Shown here: positions 19,457-27,475 of the stretch, piece after piece
How positions within the stretch are numbered: position 1 is the stretch's first letter
How the letters are laid out: every line of letters begins with the position of its first letter
Source of the DNA: Chloroflexota bacterium
Lineage (GTDB): Bacteria > Chloroflexota > JAJPGV01
DNA: 64,000 nt
Assembly (NCBI GenBank): GCA_021325635.1
Contig: JAJPGV010000041.1
Coordinates: 62,001 to 126,000 of the forward strand
Direction: 5' to 3'
Made by a program: the position numbers and the translations under genes
Notes under the pieces: model-generated
What the model was told of the DNA's origin: nothing
The model's input: only the letters and a program-made list of their open reading frames with translations
Databases searched by the model: none

Positions 19457-20665
19457 TTAGACGTCGTCCAGGAGATGACCGAGCTTGAGCCGCTTGGTCA
19501 TCAGATAGCCGGCGTTGACGTGGTTGGCGGGCATCTGGATCGGTACCCGCTCGACGATTCGCAGGCCGTATCCTTCCAGGCCCACGATCTTGCGGGGATT
19601 GTTGGTCAAGAGTCGCATCTGTTCCACGCCGAGGTCTCGGAGGATCTGCGCACCGATCCCGTAGTTGCGCAGATCCGGGCCGAACCCCAGCGCTTCGTTT
19701 GCCTCTACCGTGTCCTTACCCTCCTCTTGCAGCGCATATGCTGCCAGCTTATTGGCCAGGCCGATGCCGCGGCCTTCCTGACGCAAGTACACCAGCACGC
19801 CCGACTCCGCGGCCGCGATCTGCTGCATGGCCGCCGTCAGCTGCTCGCCGCAGTCGCAGCGCATCGATCTGAAGACGTCGCCGGTGAGGCACTCCGAATG
19901 GACACGGACCAGCGGAGCGTGGCCGCCGTCGACGCTGCCTTTGACCAGCGCCAGGTGGACCTGACCGTCGACCATGCTGCGGTAGCCGCGGGTCACGAAG
20001 TCCCCGTAAGCGGTGGGCAGCTTGGCCTCGGCGACGCGCTCGATCAGCTTCTCACGAGCCAGGCGGTATTCGATCAGGTCGCGCACGGTGATCATCTTCA
20101 GCCCGTGTCTATGGCAGAACTCGGTGAGGTCCGGCACGCGAGCCATGGTTCCGTCGTCCTTCATCACTTCGCAGATCACTCCGGCCGGCGTCAGGCCGGC
20201 CAGCCGGGCCAGATCCACCGCCGCCTCCGTCTGGCCTGCCCGGCGCAGCACGCCCCCGTCGCGGGCGCGAAGGGGAAAGGTGTGGCCGGGGCGAAGCAGA
20301 TCTTCGGGCTTGGTCGCTGGATCGATCAGCGCGTGCACGGTGGCAGCCCGGTCGAAGGCCGAGATGCCGGTGCTGGTTCGGCCGCGGGCCTCGACCGACA
20401 CGGTGAAGGCAGTGCCGAAGGCGGCGGTGTTGTGATCCACCATCTGCGGCAGCTTCAGCTCGTCCACGCGCGTCTCGGTCAGCGGAACGCAGATCAGGCC
20501 GCGGCCGTGGGTGGCCATGAACACGATGTCTTCCGGACGCGCCTTCTCCGCCGCCATGGTCAGGTCGCCCTCGTTCTCGCGGTCTTCGTCGTCGACGACC
20601 ACCACCATCCGCCCGGCGCGGATCTCCTCCAGGGCCTCGTCGATGGTGGCGAAGGTTTCAGCCAT
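19457..20665 (-). CDS. ribBA: Bifunctional dihydroxybutanone phosphate synthase / GTP cyclohydrolase II
   Basis: The N-terminal RibB domain (about 1-205) has the acidic active-site loop [11 protein letters not shown] and [12 protein letters not shown]. The C-terminal RibA domain (about 210-402) has the zinc ligands in [20 protein letters not shown] and the catalytic [12 protein letters not shown]. Together they make both precursors of lumazine. The ATG at 20665 ([14 protein letters not shown]) overlaps the end of ribE by eight bases; an upstream in-frame ATG at 20818 would run through ribE and is rejected. Length is 402 residues. Confidence 0.97.
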   Translation of the reverse strand: MAETFATIDEALEEIRAGRMVVVVDDEDRENEGDLTMAAEKARPEDIVFMATHGRGLICVPLTETRVDELKLPQMVDHNTAAFGTAFTVSVEARGRTSTGISAFDRAATVHALIDPATKPEDLLRPGHTFPLRARDGGVLRRAGQTEAAVDLARLAGLTPAGVICEVMKDDGTMARVPDLTEFCHRHGLKMITVRDLIEYRLAREKLIERVAEAKLPTAYGDFVTRGYRSMVDGQVHLALVKGSVDGGHAPLVRVHSECLTGDVFRSMRCDCGEQLTAAMQQIAAAESGVLVYLRQEGRGIGLANKLAAYALQEEGKDTVEANEALGFGPDLRNYGIGAQILRDLGVEQMRLLTNNPRKIVGLEGYGLRIVERVPIQMPANHVNAGYLMTKRLKLGHLLDDV

Positions 20666-21269
20666 TGGCGGCACCCGCTGCGCGCAGATCGAGGAACCGT
20701 TCGATGTACTTGGCAAACAGATCGACCTCCACGTTGACGCTCTCGCCGACCCGTTTGGCGCCGAGGGTGGTGAGCTCCGCCGAGTGCGGTATAAGCGCGA
20801 TGCCGAACGCCGAGCCATGGCAGCTGGCCACGGTCAGGCTCACGCCGTCCAGCGCAATGAAGCCCTTCTCGACGACGTAGCGCGCGATATGCGGGGGCGC
20901 CTCGAAGCGCAGCGTGGTCTGGATGCCCACCGCTGCTCGCTCCACCAGCGTCGCCAGCCCGTCCACGTGTCCCTGCACCAGGTGGCCGCCCAGCGGAGTC
21001 TCCAGCGTGACCGATCGTTCCAAGCACACGCGGCTGCCCGGCCGGAGCTGGCCCAGGTTGGTCCGGCCCAGCGTTTCCGGGGCGAGGTCGGCCGTGAAGG
21101 CGCTGCCGTCGCAGGCGACCACGGTCAGGCACACGCCGTTCGTGGCAACGCTCTCGTCTACGCTCAACCGCGGCGCCAGCTTGGGAGCTCGCACGGTGAG
21201 GCGCCCGCCGCTCGATGCCAGCTCGAGGCTGTCCACCGTGCCCAGCTCCTGCACGATTCCGGTGAACAC
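20658..21269 (-). CDS. ribE: Riboflavin synthase, alpha-type
   Basis: Dismutates two lumazines to riboflavin and the pyrimidine precursor. The N terminus [12 protein letters not shown] is diagnostic. Two lumazine-binding repeats follow (about 1-95 and 96-195), with [16 protein letters not shown] and [16 protein letters not shown] as the equivalent segments and [10 protein letters not shown] at the junction. The 203-residue length is typical. It starts one base after the ribD stop. Confidence 0.97.
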   Translation of the reverse strand: MFTGIVQELGTVDSLELASSGGRLTVRAPKLAPRLSVDESVATNGVCLTVVACDGSAFTADLAPETLGRTNLGQLRPGSRVCLERSVTLETPLGGHLVQGHVDGLATLVERAAVGIQTTLRFEAPPHIARYVVEKGFIALDGVSLTVASCHGSAFGIALIPHSAELTTLGAKRVGESVNVEVDLFAKYIERFLDLRAAGAANG

Positions 21270-21270
21270 G

Positions 21271-22416
21271 TCAGCAGTGCCCTCCGTGGACGATCGGCCT
21301 GCCGCGAAACAGCCAGTCTTCGTCCACGCGGGTGACTTCGAGGTCGGCGAGCTGCACTGCTTGATCGGGCTCGCCGACGCTCAGGTCGCCAAACGCGCTT
21401 GGGGCGGACTGGCCGCCGAACAGCTTGGGCGCTACGAAGGCGCTGAGGCGATCGACCAAGCCGGCCTTCAGCAGGGCCGCGTTGAGTGCGGCTCCGCCTT
21501 CGACCAGCACGTCGTTGACGCCGTGCTCGGCCAGCCAGCGCAGCGGGTCGCCAAGATCCACGCCGCCGCCGCGGGGCGGGAGGTGGACGACTTCGGTCGA
21601 GGCGCCTGGCAGGGCCGGCAGGACGGCGCCCTCGGGAGCGAACACGACCGTGCGGCCGGCCGGCTGATGGAAAATGGCGGCGCCTCCGTCCAGCTCGCCT
21701 GAGGCGGTGACGACGGCCCGCAGCGGCTGCCGGCCATCGTGCTCAGGCAGCCGCACCGTCAGCTGCGGGTCGTCCAGCCGCACCGTGCCGGCGCCGGTGA
21801 GGATCGCGTCGCAGCGGTCCCGCCGCCGGTGCACCCACTCGCGCGCGCGCTCGCCGGTGATCCAGCGCGAGCCGCCGCGATCGGTGGCGATCTTGCCGTC
21901 CAAGGTCATGGCGACCTTGAGCTCGACGAAGGGCAGCCCGGTGGTGATGCGTTTGATGAAGCCCTCGTTCAGCGACCTGGCGTCGTCCTCGAGCACGCCG
22001 GTCCGTACGTCCAGCCCGCGCTCGGAGAGCAGCCTGAGGCCCGATCCCGAAACGAGGGGATTGGGATCTTCCATGGCCACGATCACGTGCGCCAGCCCTG
22101 CCCCGGCAACCAACGGGGCGCAGGGCGGAGTTCGGCCGGTGTGAGAGCAGGGTTCGAGGGTGACGTACAGCGTGGCGCCCGCTGCCCGAACGCCGGCTTC
22201 GGCCAGTGCCAGGACTTCGGCGTGCGGCTCGCCTGCGCGGTGATGATAGCCGCGACCCACCACCGTCCCGCCGGCCACCACGAGCGCGCCCACCGCGGGG
22301 TTCGGGCTTGTCCGGCCAATCGCCTGGGCCGCCAGGGCGAGCGCCTCGCGCATGAAGCGCTGGTGCTGCACCAGCTCGCTCGCATCCCCCAACCGCTCCG
22401 CCGTGCCTGCCTGCAA
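21271..22416 (-). CDS. ribD: Bifunctional riboflavin deaminase/reductase
   Basis: The N-terminal deaminase domain shows [18 protein letters not shown] and [14 protein letters not shown] (zinc His/Cys ligands); the C-terminal reductase has [25 protein letters not shown] and [13 protein letters not shown]. Both domains are intact. The start is difficult: an ATG at 22569 lies inside the riboswitch and cannot be used. I favour TTG at 22416 (381 residues) because AGGAG lies five bases upstream, and it leaves about 18 residues before the conserved [12 protein letters not shown] 22476, GTG 22371 and ATG 22353 are alternatives. First gene of the operon ribD-ribE-ribBA-ribH. Confidence 0.93.
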   Translation of the reverse strand: MQAGTAERLGDASELVQHQRFMREALALAAQAIGRTSPNPAVGALVVAGGTVVGRGYHHRAGEPHAEVLALAEAGVRAAGATLYVTLEPCSHTGRTPPCAPLVAGAGLAHVIVAMEDPNPLVSGSGLRLLSERGLDVRTGVLEDDARSLNEGFIKRITTGLPFVELKVAMTLDGKIATDRGGSRWITGERAREWVHRRRDRCDAILTGAGTVRLDDPQLTVRLPEHDGRQPLRAVVTASGELDGGAAIFHQPAGRTVVFAPEGAVLPALPGASTEVVHLPPRGGGVDLGDPLRWLAEHGVNDVLVEGGAALNAALLKAGLVDRLSAFVAPKLFGGQSAPSAFGDLSVGEPDQAVQLADLEVTRVDEDWLFRGRPIVHGGHC

Positions 22417-22421
22417 CGCTG

Positions 22422-22449
22422 CTCCTAACGCTTGCGCTCGGAACAGGAG
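22422..22449 (-). promoter_or_regulatory. ribD Shine-Dalgarno and possible sequestering stem
   Basis: AGGAG (22422-22426) precedes the favoured TTG start by five bases. A complementary CTCCT lies 18 bases upstream (22445-22449) and could pair with it. This fits a riboswitch that acts on translation, but the five-base stem is short. Confidence 0.4.
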
Positions 22450-22511
22450 GGGCGACCGCTCGGCCTCCGAAGCCATCAACCCCGAAATCCTCAGCTGATC
22501 TCGGCGCCAAT

Positions 22512-22525
22512 GGTTCCGCAGAACC
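22512..22525 (-). promoter_or_regulatory. Small hairpin directly after the FMN aptamer
   Basis: GGTTC/GAACC with a four-base TGCG loop, two bases downstream of the aptamer P1 helix on the minus strand. It may be part of the expression platform. There is no T-tract, arguing against intrinsic termination. Confidence 0.4.
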
Positions 22526-22527
22526 TG

Positions 22528-22666
22528 CCTTCTCCCATCCAGACTGTACGGTCGGCCCTGGAATCTCACCAGATCATGCCGCTGCGCCAGCGGCCCGTAG
22601 GCTTACCCGCTCAGGCGGGCTCACTACCGGTCGGGAATTGGCTTACGCCTCACCCTGCCCCGAAGG
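22528..22666 (-). promoter_or_regulatory. FMN riboswitch (RFN element)
   Basis: The minus strand carries the conserved RFN segments in order: P1 5' strand CCTTC, GGGGCAGGGTG, TTCCCGACCGG, GAGCCCG, a variable GC-rich stem, GTGAGATTCCAGGGCCGAC, CGTACAGTCTGG, and ATGGGAGAAGG closing P1. It is about 139 bases and lies in the 320-base gene-free stretch upstream of ribD. Binding of FMN should reduce expression of the riboflavin operon. The rest of the stretch holds the ribD leader with its Shine-Dalgarno and a probable promoter. Confidence 0.96.
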
Positions 22667-22687
22667 CTCGCTATGAAATTTGGCTCA

Positions 22688-22693
22688 ATTCTA
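22688..22693 (-). promoter_or_regulatory. Possible -10 box of the riboflavin operon
   Basis: TAGAAT on the minus strand, 22 bases upstream of the first riboswitch base. The hexamer 17 bases further up (TCGTGC) is a weak -35. Position relative to the aptamer is as expected for the operon promoter. Confidence 0.4.
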
Positions 22694-22736
22694 GCGCGCT
22701 TCGTCGCTCAGCACGATTGCTTGCCCGCACGCGCGG

Positions 22737-23021
22737 TTAGGATACGACTTGCACCCCGTGCCAGAAGGCCACATAGTCCTTGATCTGCTTGGCGGCCTCC
22801 AGTGGATCGGGGTAGTACCAGGCAGCGTCGGCGTTCTCCTGGCCGTCAACGCGAACGGTGTAGTAGCTGGCTCGTCCCTTCCAACCGCACATCGTATGCG
22901 TTTGGCTGTCCACAAAGAGCTCACGGTGCACCGCCTCAGGCGGGAAGTAGTGGTTGCCCTCAACCACGATCGTGTCCGCGCTCTCAGCCAAGACCGCGCC
23001 GTTCCAGATTGCTTTCACCAT
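22737..23021 (-). CDS. DUF427-family protein
   Basis: A 94-residue single-domain protein. The family pattern is clear: an N-terminal strand with KAIWNGAVLAESADTIVVEGNHYFPP, then MCGWKGRASYYTVRVDG and the C-terminal AAWYYPDPLEAAKQIKDYVAFW. The conserved Cys-x-WKG-x-A-x-YY segment suggests a shared active or binding site, but the family role is not established. It is a monocistronic minus-strand gene divergent from the amidase and upstream of the riboflavin operon promoter. Confidence 0.88.
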   Translation of the reverse strand: MVKAIWNGAVLAESADTIVVEGNHYFPPEAVHRELFVDSQTHTMCGWKGRASYYTVRVDGQENADAAWYYPDPLEAAKQIKDYVAFWHGVQVVS

Positions 23022-23150
23022 TGACCAGCTCCGTGAGAGAGATTTCAGCCTAGGAGCCTAGCGCAGAGACGGGGACTATGACCAGGCCCGCAGTTCCGAT
23101 CTTGCGTCGATCCCGCCCCGTGACGGAGCAGGATCTGCATCGTTGTCGTC

Positions 23151-24263
23151 ATGAGATGGATTCGCTTCGCGGCTGATGTGAGGAACGTGCGTCCGCCATC
23201 GGAGCTGTTGCCGAGTCAGTCGCAAAGCCGCGCTGGCATCGTTCAGCGCAAGCCGCTGGCAGCCCCTCTGCCCCCGAGCTCGAGACGGGCGCGGCGTCAG
23301 CGACCGAACAGGCCCGGGCGTGGACCGAATCTTCGACTCGTCCTCGGCGGCATGCTCGTTGGCGCCATCACGCTGTGGGCGCACTTTCGGGCAGCCCCGG
23401 CCGCCCCTCCCGCTCGGGTGGTCCCGGCCACCACGGTCACCAAGCCGGCGCCCAGCGCAGACTCGAACGGCCCCAAGCTCGCCGGTTTGCGCCCGGATGC
23501 GTGCCAGCTGTTCGCCCCGACTGCCGGCGACCGCCACCTGACGGTGTTCGTCGATCCGGGCCATGGCGGCGTCGATCCCGGCGCCCTGGGAGCAGCGTCT
23601 TCCGGGGAGGTGCAGGAGAAGGACGTGACGCTGGCGGTGGGGCTGGAGCTGCTCGAGCGGCTGCGAAGCGACGGTTACAGCGTGGCGATGTCGAGGACCA
23701 CTGACGCCACGGTAGCCCAGCTCGGGCCGAACGACACCGACGAGAACGGGCTGACGCAGAGTGGCGAGCATCGGGATACCCAGGCCAGGATCCAATGCGC
23801 CAACGCCCGCCAGGCCAAGCTGATGATTGCCATTCACCTCAACTCCTTCTTCGACCCATCAGCCGGCGGAGCCGAGACGATCTACGACGCCGAGCGAGAG
23901 TTCAGCGACGCCAACGAGCGCTTCGCCGGGCTGGTGCAGAGCAGCCTGGTGGACAGCTTTGCGCGTCACGGCTGGGCGGTGCCGGACCGCGGCATCAAGG
24001 ACGACAGCTCCCTGTTTGCTCCCGTGTTGTCGATGCAAGCGGGCAATTACGGACACCTGCTGGAGCTGGGACCGAGCCAATCCGGCTGGCTGGACGATCC
24101 CAGCCGCATGCCCGGCGCGCTGACCGAGCCGCTGTTCGTCACCGATCGCGGCGAGGCCAACCTGGCCGTTTCCGGGGAGGGCCAGGCGGCCATGGCCGAA
24201 GGCATTCAGCAGGCGATTAACGGGTATTTTGACGGGGGTGCAACAGCGGCTAAGCGCGGCTAG
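23151..24263 (+). CDS. N-acetylmuramoyl-L-alanine amidase (Amidase_3)
   Basis: Zinc hydrolase cutting the amide between N-acetylmuramic acid and L-Ala of peptidoglycan. A basic cytoplasmic tail of about 60 residues precedes one membrane helix (LRLVLGGMLVGAITLWAHF), then a Pro/Ala linker. The catalytic domain (about 128-360) has the zinc ligands in FVDPGHGGVDPGA, the Glu in SGEVQEKDVTLAVG and the His in MIAIHLNSFF. Type II membrane topology with an external enzyme is expected. Family certain; role in division or turnover is not resolvable. Confidence 0.9.
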   Translation: MRWIRFAADVRNVRPPSELLPSQSQSRAGIVQRKPLAAPLPPSSRRARRQRPNRPGRGPNLRLVLGGMLVGAITLWAHFRAAPAAPPARVVPATTVTKPAPSADSNGPKLAGLRPDACQLFAPTAGDRHLTVFVDPGHGGVDPGALGAASSGEVQEKDVTLAVGLELLERLRSDGYSVAMSRTTDATVAQLGPNDTDENGLTQSGEHRDTQARIQCANARQAKLMIAIHLNSFFDPSAGGAETIYDAEREFSDANERFAGLVQSSLVDSFARHGWAVPDRGIKDDSSLFAPVLSMQAGNYGHLLELGPSQSGWLDDPSRMPGALTEPLFVTDRGEANLAVSGEGQAAMAEGIQQAINGYFDGGATAAKRG

Positions 24264-24364
24264 GCTTCCGGGCGCTCCTGTTGTCGTGGTGTTCACTTCT
24301 CGTTCGCGCAGCTTTTAGCCGCGCGGATCGAAGCTCGGCCAAACAACCGAGATGGAGAGCTGAC

Positions 24365-24970
24365 ATGCCCGCCACGTACGCGACGACGGTCGACCTATTG
24401 CTGGATCACCTGGACGAGCACGAACGGGAAGAGGCCAATGTGCTGGGCCGCTACCGGGCGGCCGCGGATAGCTCGCCGGACGCCGGGGTGCGATTCCTCA
24501 TGCGCCTCATCGTCGAGGACGAGCAGCGGCACCATGCGTGGATGGCCGCCGCGGCGAGCAGCATTCGTGAGCTGCTGCGCCAGGGAACGGCCGACGCCCT
24601 CCCGCCTCTGGGAACCGCCACAGACGCCAACGCCGCGATCCTGACCGAAACCGACGAGTTCATCCAGGCCGAGCGCCAGGCGCTGGCCGGGCTCAAGGCC
24701 TTGCGCCGCACGGTCGAGTGGGCGGGAGGTCGGGATCGGGCGCTCTTCAGGGGAAGGGAGGTGACTCGCCCGCCGGCCGTGGCCGAGTGGATGAAGGGCA
24801 GCCCCATGCACCTCCTGGTGGAGCTGATGATCGAAGACACCAAGCGGCACATACGGGTGCTGGACGAAATCGGTAGGCGTTTGCTGTCAGCCGAGAGAGC
24901 TGCCAGCCGGCCATCACGATCGCCCGGCGCGATGAGCCGAGCAGCCGTGGCATTAGAGGAGCGAGCATGA
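24365..24970 (+). CDS. Ferritin-like di-iron four-helix protein
   Basis: A helical 201-residue protein with metal-ligand patterns spaced over four helices: LDEHEREEANVLGRY, IVEDEQRHHAWM (ExxxHH), a Glu-rich third helix (TETDEFIQAERQALAG) and IEDTKRHIRVLDE. This is the carboxylate-bridged di-iron layout of ferritin-like proteins such as rubrerythrin-type domains. A C-terminal basic/disordered tail follows. The ATG has GGAGAG upstream. It overlaps the OsmC gene by four bases (ATGA), so an oxidative-stress role is likely by association. Confidence 0.7.
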   Translation: MPATYATTVDLLLDHLDEHEREEANVLGRYRAAADSSPDAGVRFLMRLIVEDEQRHHAWMAAAASSIRELLRQGTADALPPLGTATDANAAILTETDEFIQAERQALAGLKALRRTVEWAGGRDRALFRGREVTRPPAVAEWMKGSPMHLLVELMIEDTKRHIRVLDEIGRRLLSAERAASRPSRSPGAMSRAAVALEERA

Positions 24971-25407
24971 GCAGCCATCTTGTAGCGACCGTGCGCCTCG
25001 ACGGAGAGATGAGGTTCGTGGCCGCCTCGGAGTCCGGGCACGAGCTTGTCCTGGACGCCTCTTCCGAGGGAGGGGGACACAACGCCGGGCCTATGCCTAT
25101 GGAGTTGGTGCTCATGGGACTGGGTGGGTGCACGGCCATGGACGTGTTGGGCATCTTACGCAAGATGCGCCAGGACGTGACCGACTATCGGGTCATCGTG
25201 CATGCCCAGAGAGCGGACGACCATCCAAAGGTCCTCACCGAGGTCACGGTCGAGCACGTGGTGACAGGGCGCCACGTTTCACCTGAGGCGGTCGAGAGGG
25301 CAGTCAAACTGTCCTGGCAAAAGTACTGCTCGGTGGGCGCAATGGTCGAGAAGACGGCGCGCACCACGCACATCTGGCGGGTGGAAGAGGCTTCCAAAGC
25401 AGCATAG
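24967..25407 (+). CDS. OsmC-family peroxidase
   Basis: Thiol peroxidase for organic hydroperoxides. Both catalytic cysteines are present: Cys55 in LGGCTAMD (peroxidatic) and Cys121 in WQKYCSVGAM (resolving). The N-terminal sheet and PMELVLMGLGGC helix are typical, and the 146-residue length is standard for the YhfA/OsmC group. It is translationally coupled to the ferritin-like gene, giving a plausible pair for iron and peroxide handling. Confidence 0.92.
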   Translation: MSSHLVATVRLDGEMRFVAASESGHELVLDASSEGGGHNAGPMPMELVLMGLGGCTAMDVLGILRKMRQDVTDYRVIVHAQRADDHPKVLTEVTVEHVVTGRHVSPEAVERAVKLSWQKYCSVGAMVEKTARTTHIWRVEEASKAA

Positions 25408-25433
25408 TGCCCTATCTTCTTCTGTTGTAAACT

Positions 25434-25446
25434 GTAATTGAATTAC
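25434..25446. promoter_or_regulatory. Perfect palindrome before the Clp_N/RHH gene
   Basis: GTAATTGAATTAC is a perfect 6+1+6 inverted repeat, 18 bases before the ATG and just upstream of the GGGAGG ribosome site. ACTGT (25431-25435) and ACAGT flank it as a wider inverted repeat. A ribbon-helix-helix-like tail in the adjacent protein makes it a candidate autoregulatory site. Confidence 0.5.
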
Positions 25447-25464
25447 GACAGTGGGAGGACGCGT

Positions 25465-26199
25465 ATGTTACGCAGGCTGGCTGGCGATCGCGCGGATAAG
25501 TTCACCAAGCGCGCTCGAAGGGCGCTGAGCCTGGCCCAGCAGGAGGCCCAGCGGCTGCGTCACAACTACATCGGCAGCGAGCATCTGCTGCTGGGCCTGG
25601 CCGCCGACGAAGGGGGTATCGCCGCCCGCGTGCTGCAGCGATTGGGCGCGGATCTCGACCGTCTGAGGTCGGCCGTCACCTGGATCGTGCCAGCCGGGGC
25701 AGAGGCCCCGGATGGGCCAATCGGCCTCACCGAAGAAGCCAAAGCAGCTATCGAGCAGGCGCTAGTCCAGGCCAACCAGATGAAGCAGCGCTATCTGGGC
25801 ACCGAGCATGTGCTGCTGGGAATCATGCGCCAGACGGACGGCAAGGGCGCGCAGGTGTTGCGCGATCTCAACGTCGACGAGGCCCAGGTGCGGACGATCG
25901 TCGCCGAGCTGCTGGAAGCCCATGGCGAGAACGTGGAGCCGGAGCCGAGCCGTGGCAACGTCGTGATGTGCCGCTTGACTGACGCCGATCTCGACGCGCT
26001 GGACACCCTGGTCGAGGCCGGGGTCAGAACCACCCGCAGCGACAGCGCCGCCTGGCTGATTCAGGCCGGCGTCAAGGCCAATGCCGATCTGTTCGCCGCC
26101 ATCCGCGACAAGGTCGATCAGATTCGCGAGATGCGACAGTCCGCCAGGATGCTGGCCGATCAGGTGCTCGGCAACCCGGAGCGGCCGTTAAACGAATAG
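25465..26199 (+). CDS. Stand-alone double Clp_N protein with ribbon-helix-helix-like C terminus
   Basis: Residues 11-75 (FTKRARRALSLAQQEAQRL, NYIGSEHLLLGL) and 85-150 (LTEEAKAAIEQALVQA, RYLGTEHVLLGIM) are the two Clp_N repeats that recognise substrates or adaptors in ClpA/ClpC, but no AAA+ module follows. After a short linker, residues 165-205 (VVMCRLTDADLDALDTLVEA, then TRSDSAAWLIQAGVKAN) read like a ribbon-helix-helix DNA-binding fold: a short strand, then two helices. A last charged helix ends the protein (244 residues). The ATG at 25465 has GGGAGG at proper spacing. ClpS/ClpN-like regulators exist, but this fusion's role is unknown. Confidence 0.8.
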   Translation: MLRRLAGDRADKFTKRARRALSLAQQEAQRLRHNYIGSEHLLLGLAADEGGIAARVLQRLGADLDRLRSAVTWIVPAGAEAPDGPIGLTEEAKAAIEQALVQANQMKQRYLGTEHVLLGIMRQTDGKGAQVLRDLNVDEAQVRTIVAELLEAHGENVEPEPSRGNVVMCRLTDADLDALDTLVEAGVRTTRSDSAAWLIQAGVKANADLFAAIRDKVDQIREMRQSARMLADQVLGNPERPLNE

Positions 26200-27048
26200 C
26201 GGCTCCATCTGCAGGCGCTCGACCATTGCCGCCAGCTCGCCGTCCGCCGGCGGGCCGGCATAGCGCTCGGCCGCATCGAGAACGTAGGGCAGCAGGTGCA
26301 CGTCACCAGTAGAGATGACGAAGATACCTGGACGGGCCAGCGCCCAGTGCACCGCCAGCTCGATGTCCTTCGGATCCTGCAGCGGCTCGTACCAGGTGGA
26401 GGTGGTTTTGGGCCTGCCCATCCAGGGTCGGTAGGCGAGAGACTTGATGGTTTGGCAGGCGATGCCACGCTCCATGCAGGTCGCTTGAAGGGCGTCGAAG
26501 TTGTGCGAGTAATAGGGGTTGCTCATGGTCAGGAAGTTGAAGGGCAGGAGCACCGAGTCGAAGTCGAAGCGCTGGAGGTTGCGTTGGTGCATGGCTGCCA
26601 TCTGGATGCCGTGTCCGGTCACGCCTATGGCGCCGACGAGGCCCTGCTCGCGAGCTTCGACCGCGGCTTCGATTGCTCCGCCGGGGCTCAGCGCCTTGTC
26701 CCACTGGATGGCATCCGAGAGGTTGTGCAGCTGCCACAGGTCGACGTGGTCCGTGCCCAGGCGGTCGAGCGATCGCTGCAGCTCCTCGCGCGCGCCCTCG
26801 GCTGTTCTCTCGCCGGTCTTGGTGGCGACGAAGAAATCCTGCCGGCGTTGTTTGAGCCAGGGCGCGATGCGCAGCTCGGCGTCGCCATAGCTGGCTGCCA
26901 CGTCGATGTGATTGATTCCATGCTCCAGCAGCACCTCGAGCGCGCGGTCGGCTTCCTCCTGAGACACCCTGGAAAGCGACGCCGCGCCGAAGATCACCCG
27001 AGTGCTGAGATGGCCTGTCCGTCCGAAGGCTTGCAGCGGGATTGCCAT
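26188..27048 (-). CDS. Aldo/keto reductase
   Basis: NADPH-dependent oxidoreductase with a TIM-barrel fold, 286 residues. The catalytic tetrad is visible: Asp49 (HIDVAASYG), Tyr54, Lys77 (VATKTG) and His108 (LWQLHNL). GAIGVTGHGIQMA and the C-terminal FVISTGDVHLLPYVLDAA match AKR features. Substrate unknown. Its last 12 bases overlap the 3' end of the convergent Clp_N gene. It is the last of a co-directed run starting at 31.5 kb. Confidence 0.9.
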   Translation of the reverse strand: MAIPLQAFGRTGHLSTRVIFGAASLSRVSQEEADRALEVLLEHGINHIDVAASYGDAELRIAPWLKQRRQDFFVATKTGERTAEGAREELQRSLDRLGTDHVDLWQLHNLSDAIQWDKALSPGGAIEAAVEAREQGLVGAIGVTGHGIQMAAMHQRNLQRFDFDSVLLPFNFLTMSNPYYSHNFDALQATCMERGIACQTIKSLAYRPWMGRPKTTSTWYEPLQDPKDIELAVHWALARPGIFVISTGDVHLLPYVLDAAERYAGPPADGELAAMVERLQMEPLFV

Positions 27049-27084
27049 GGATCCATGGTACGCCCGTTCGAGCTCCGCTGACGG

Positions 27085-27450
27085 TTAGAAGGCGATGGCG
27101 ACGGCGACGGCGTTGTCGCGCGAGTGGCTGATGCTCACCTCAATCCCGCTCAGGCCGATGCTTGCCAAACGCTCTTCGGCACGGCCGTAGAGGGTGACCT
27201 TCGGAGCTCCGGCACGGTTGGGCAGGATCTCGATATTCCGCCAGTGGATCCGTCTGATGCCCGTGCCCAATGCCTTGGATATCGCCTCCTTGGCCGCGAA
27301 CCGGCCGGCCAGCTGCGGCGCCCGGCCGCGGCAGTAGGCTTGCTCGGCCGGCGTGTAGACGCGGTCCAGGAAGCGGCTTCCGAAGCGCTCCACAGAGTCC
27401 CGAATGCGTGGGATCTCGACGATGTCTATTCCGGTGCAGGGAGCGGGCAT
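27085..27450 (-). CDS. acpS: Holo-[acyl-carrier-protein] synthase
   Basis: Transfers 4'-phosphopantetheine from CoA to acyl carrier protein. Key motifs are [18 protein letters not shown] (Mg-binding Asp9), [15 protein letters not shown] (catalytic Glu/Lys) and [15 protein letters not shown] at the C terminus. The 121-residue length is canonical. ATG 27450 starts at [13 protein letters not shown]; a much longer in-frame reading would run into the UDP-glucose dehydrogenase gene. It sits 25 bases after that gene. Confidence 0.95.
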   Translation of the reverse strand: MPAPCTGIDIVEIPRIRDSVERFGSRFLDRVYTPAEQAYCRGRAPQLAGRFAAKEAISKALGTGIRRIHWRNIEILPNRAGAPKVTLYGRAEERLASIGLSGIEVSISHSRDNAVAVAIAF

Positions 27451-27475
27451 GAGGCAAGGTGCGGCTGAGCGCTGC

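Noticed and set aside
19475-20737. A 420-codon frame antisense to ribBA
   Set aside because: Shadow of a certain gene; no domain and no ribosome site.
22477-22569. Start of ribD at ATG 22569
   Set aside because: It lies within the FMN aptamer and would translate conserved riboswitch sequence.
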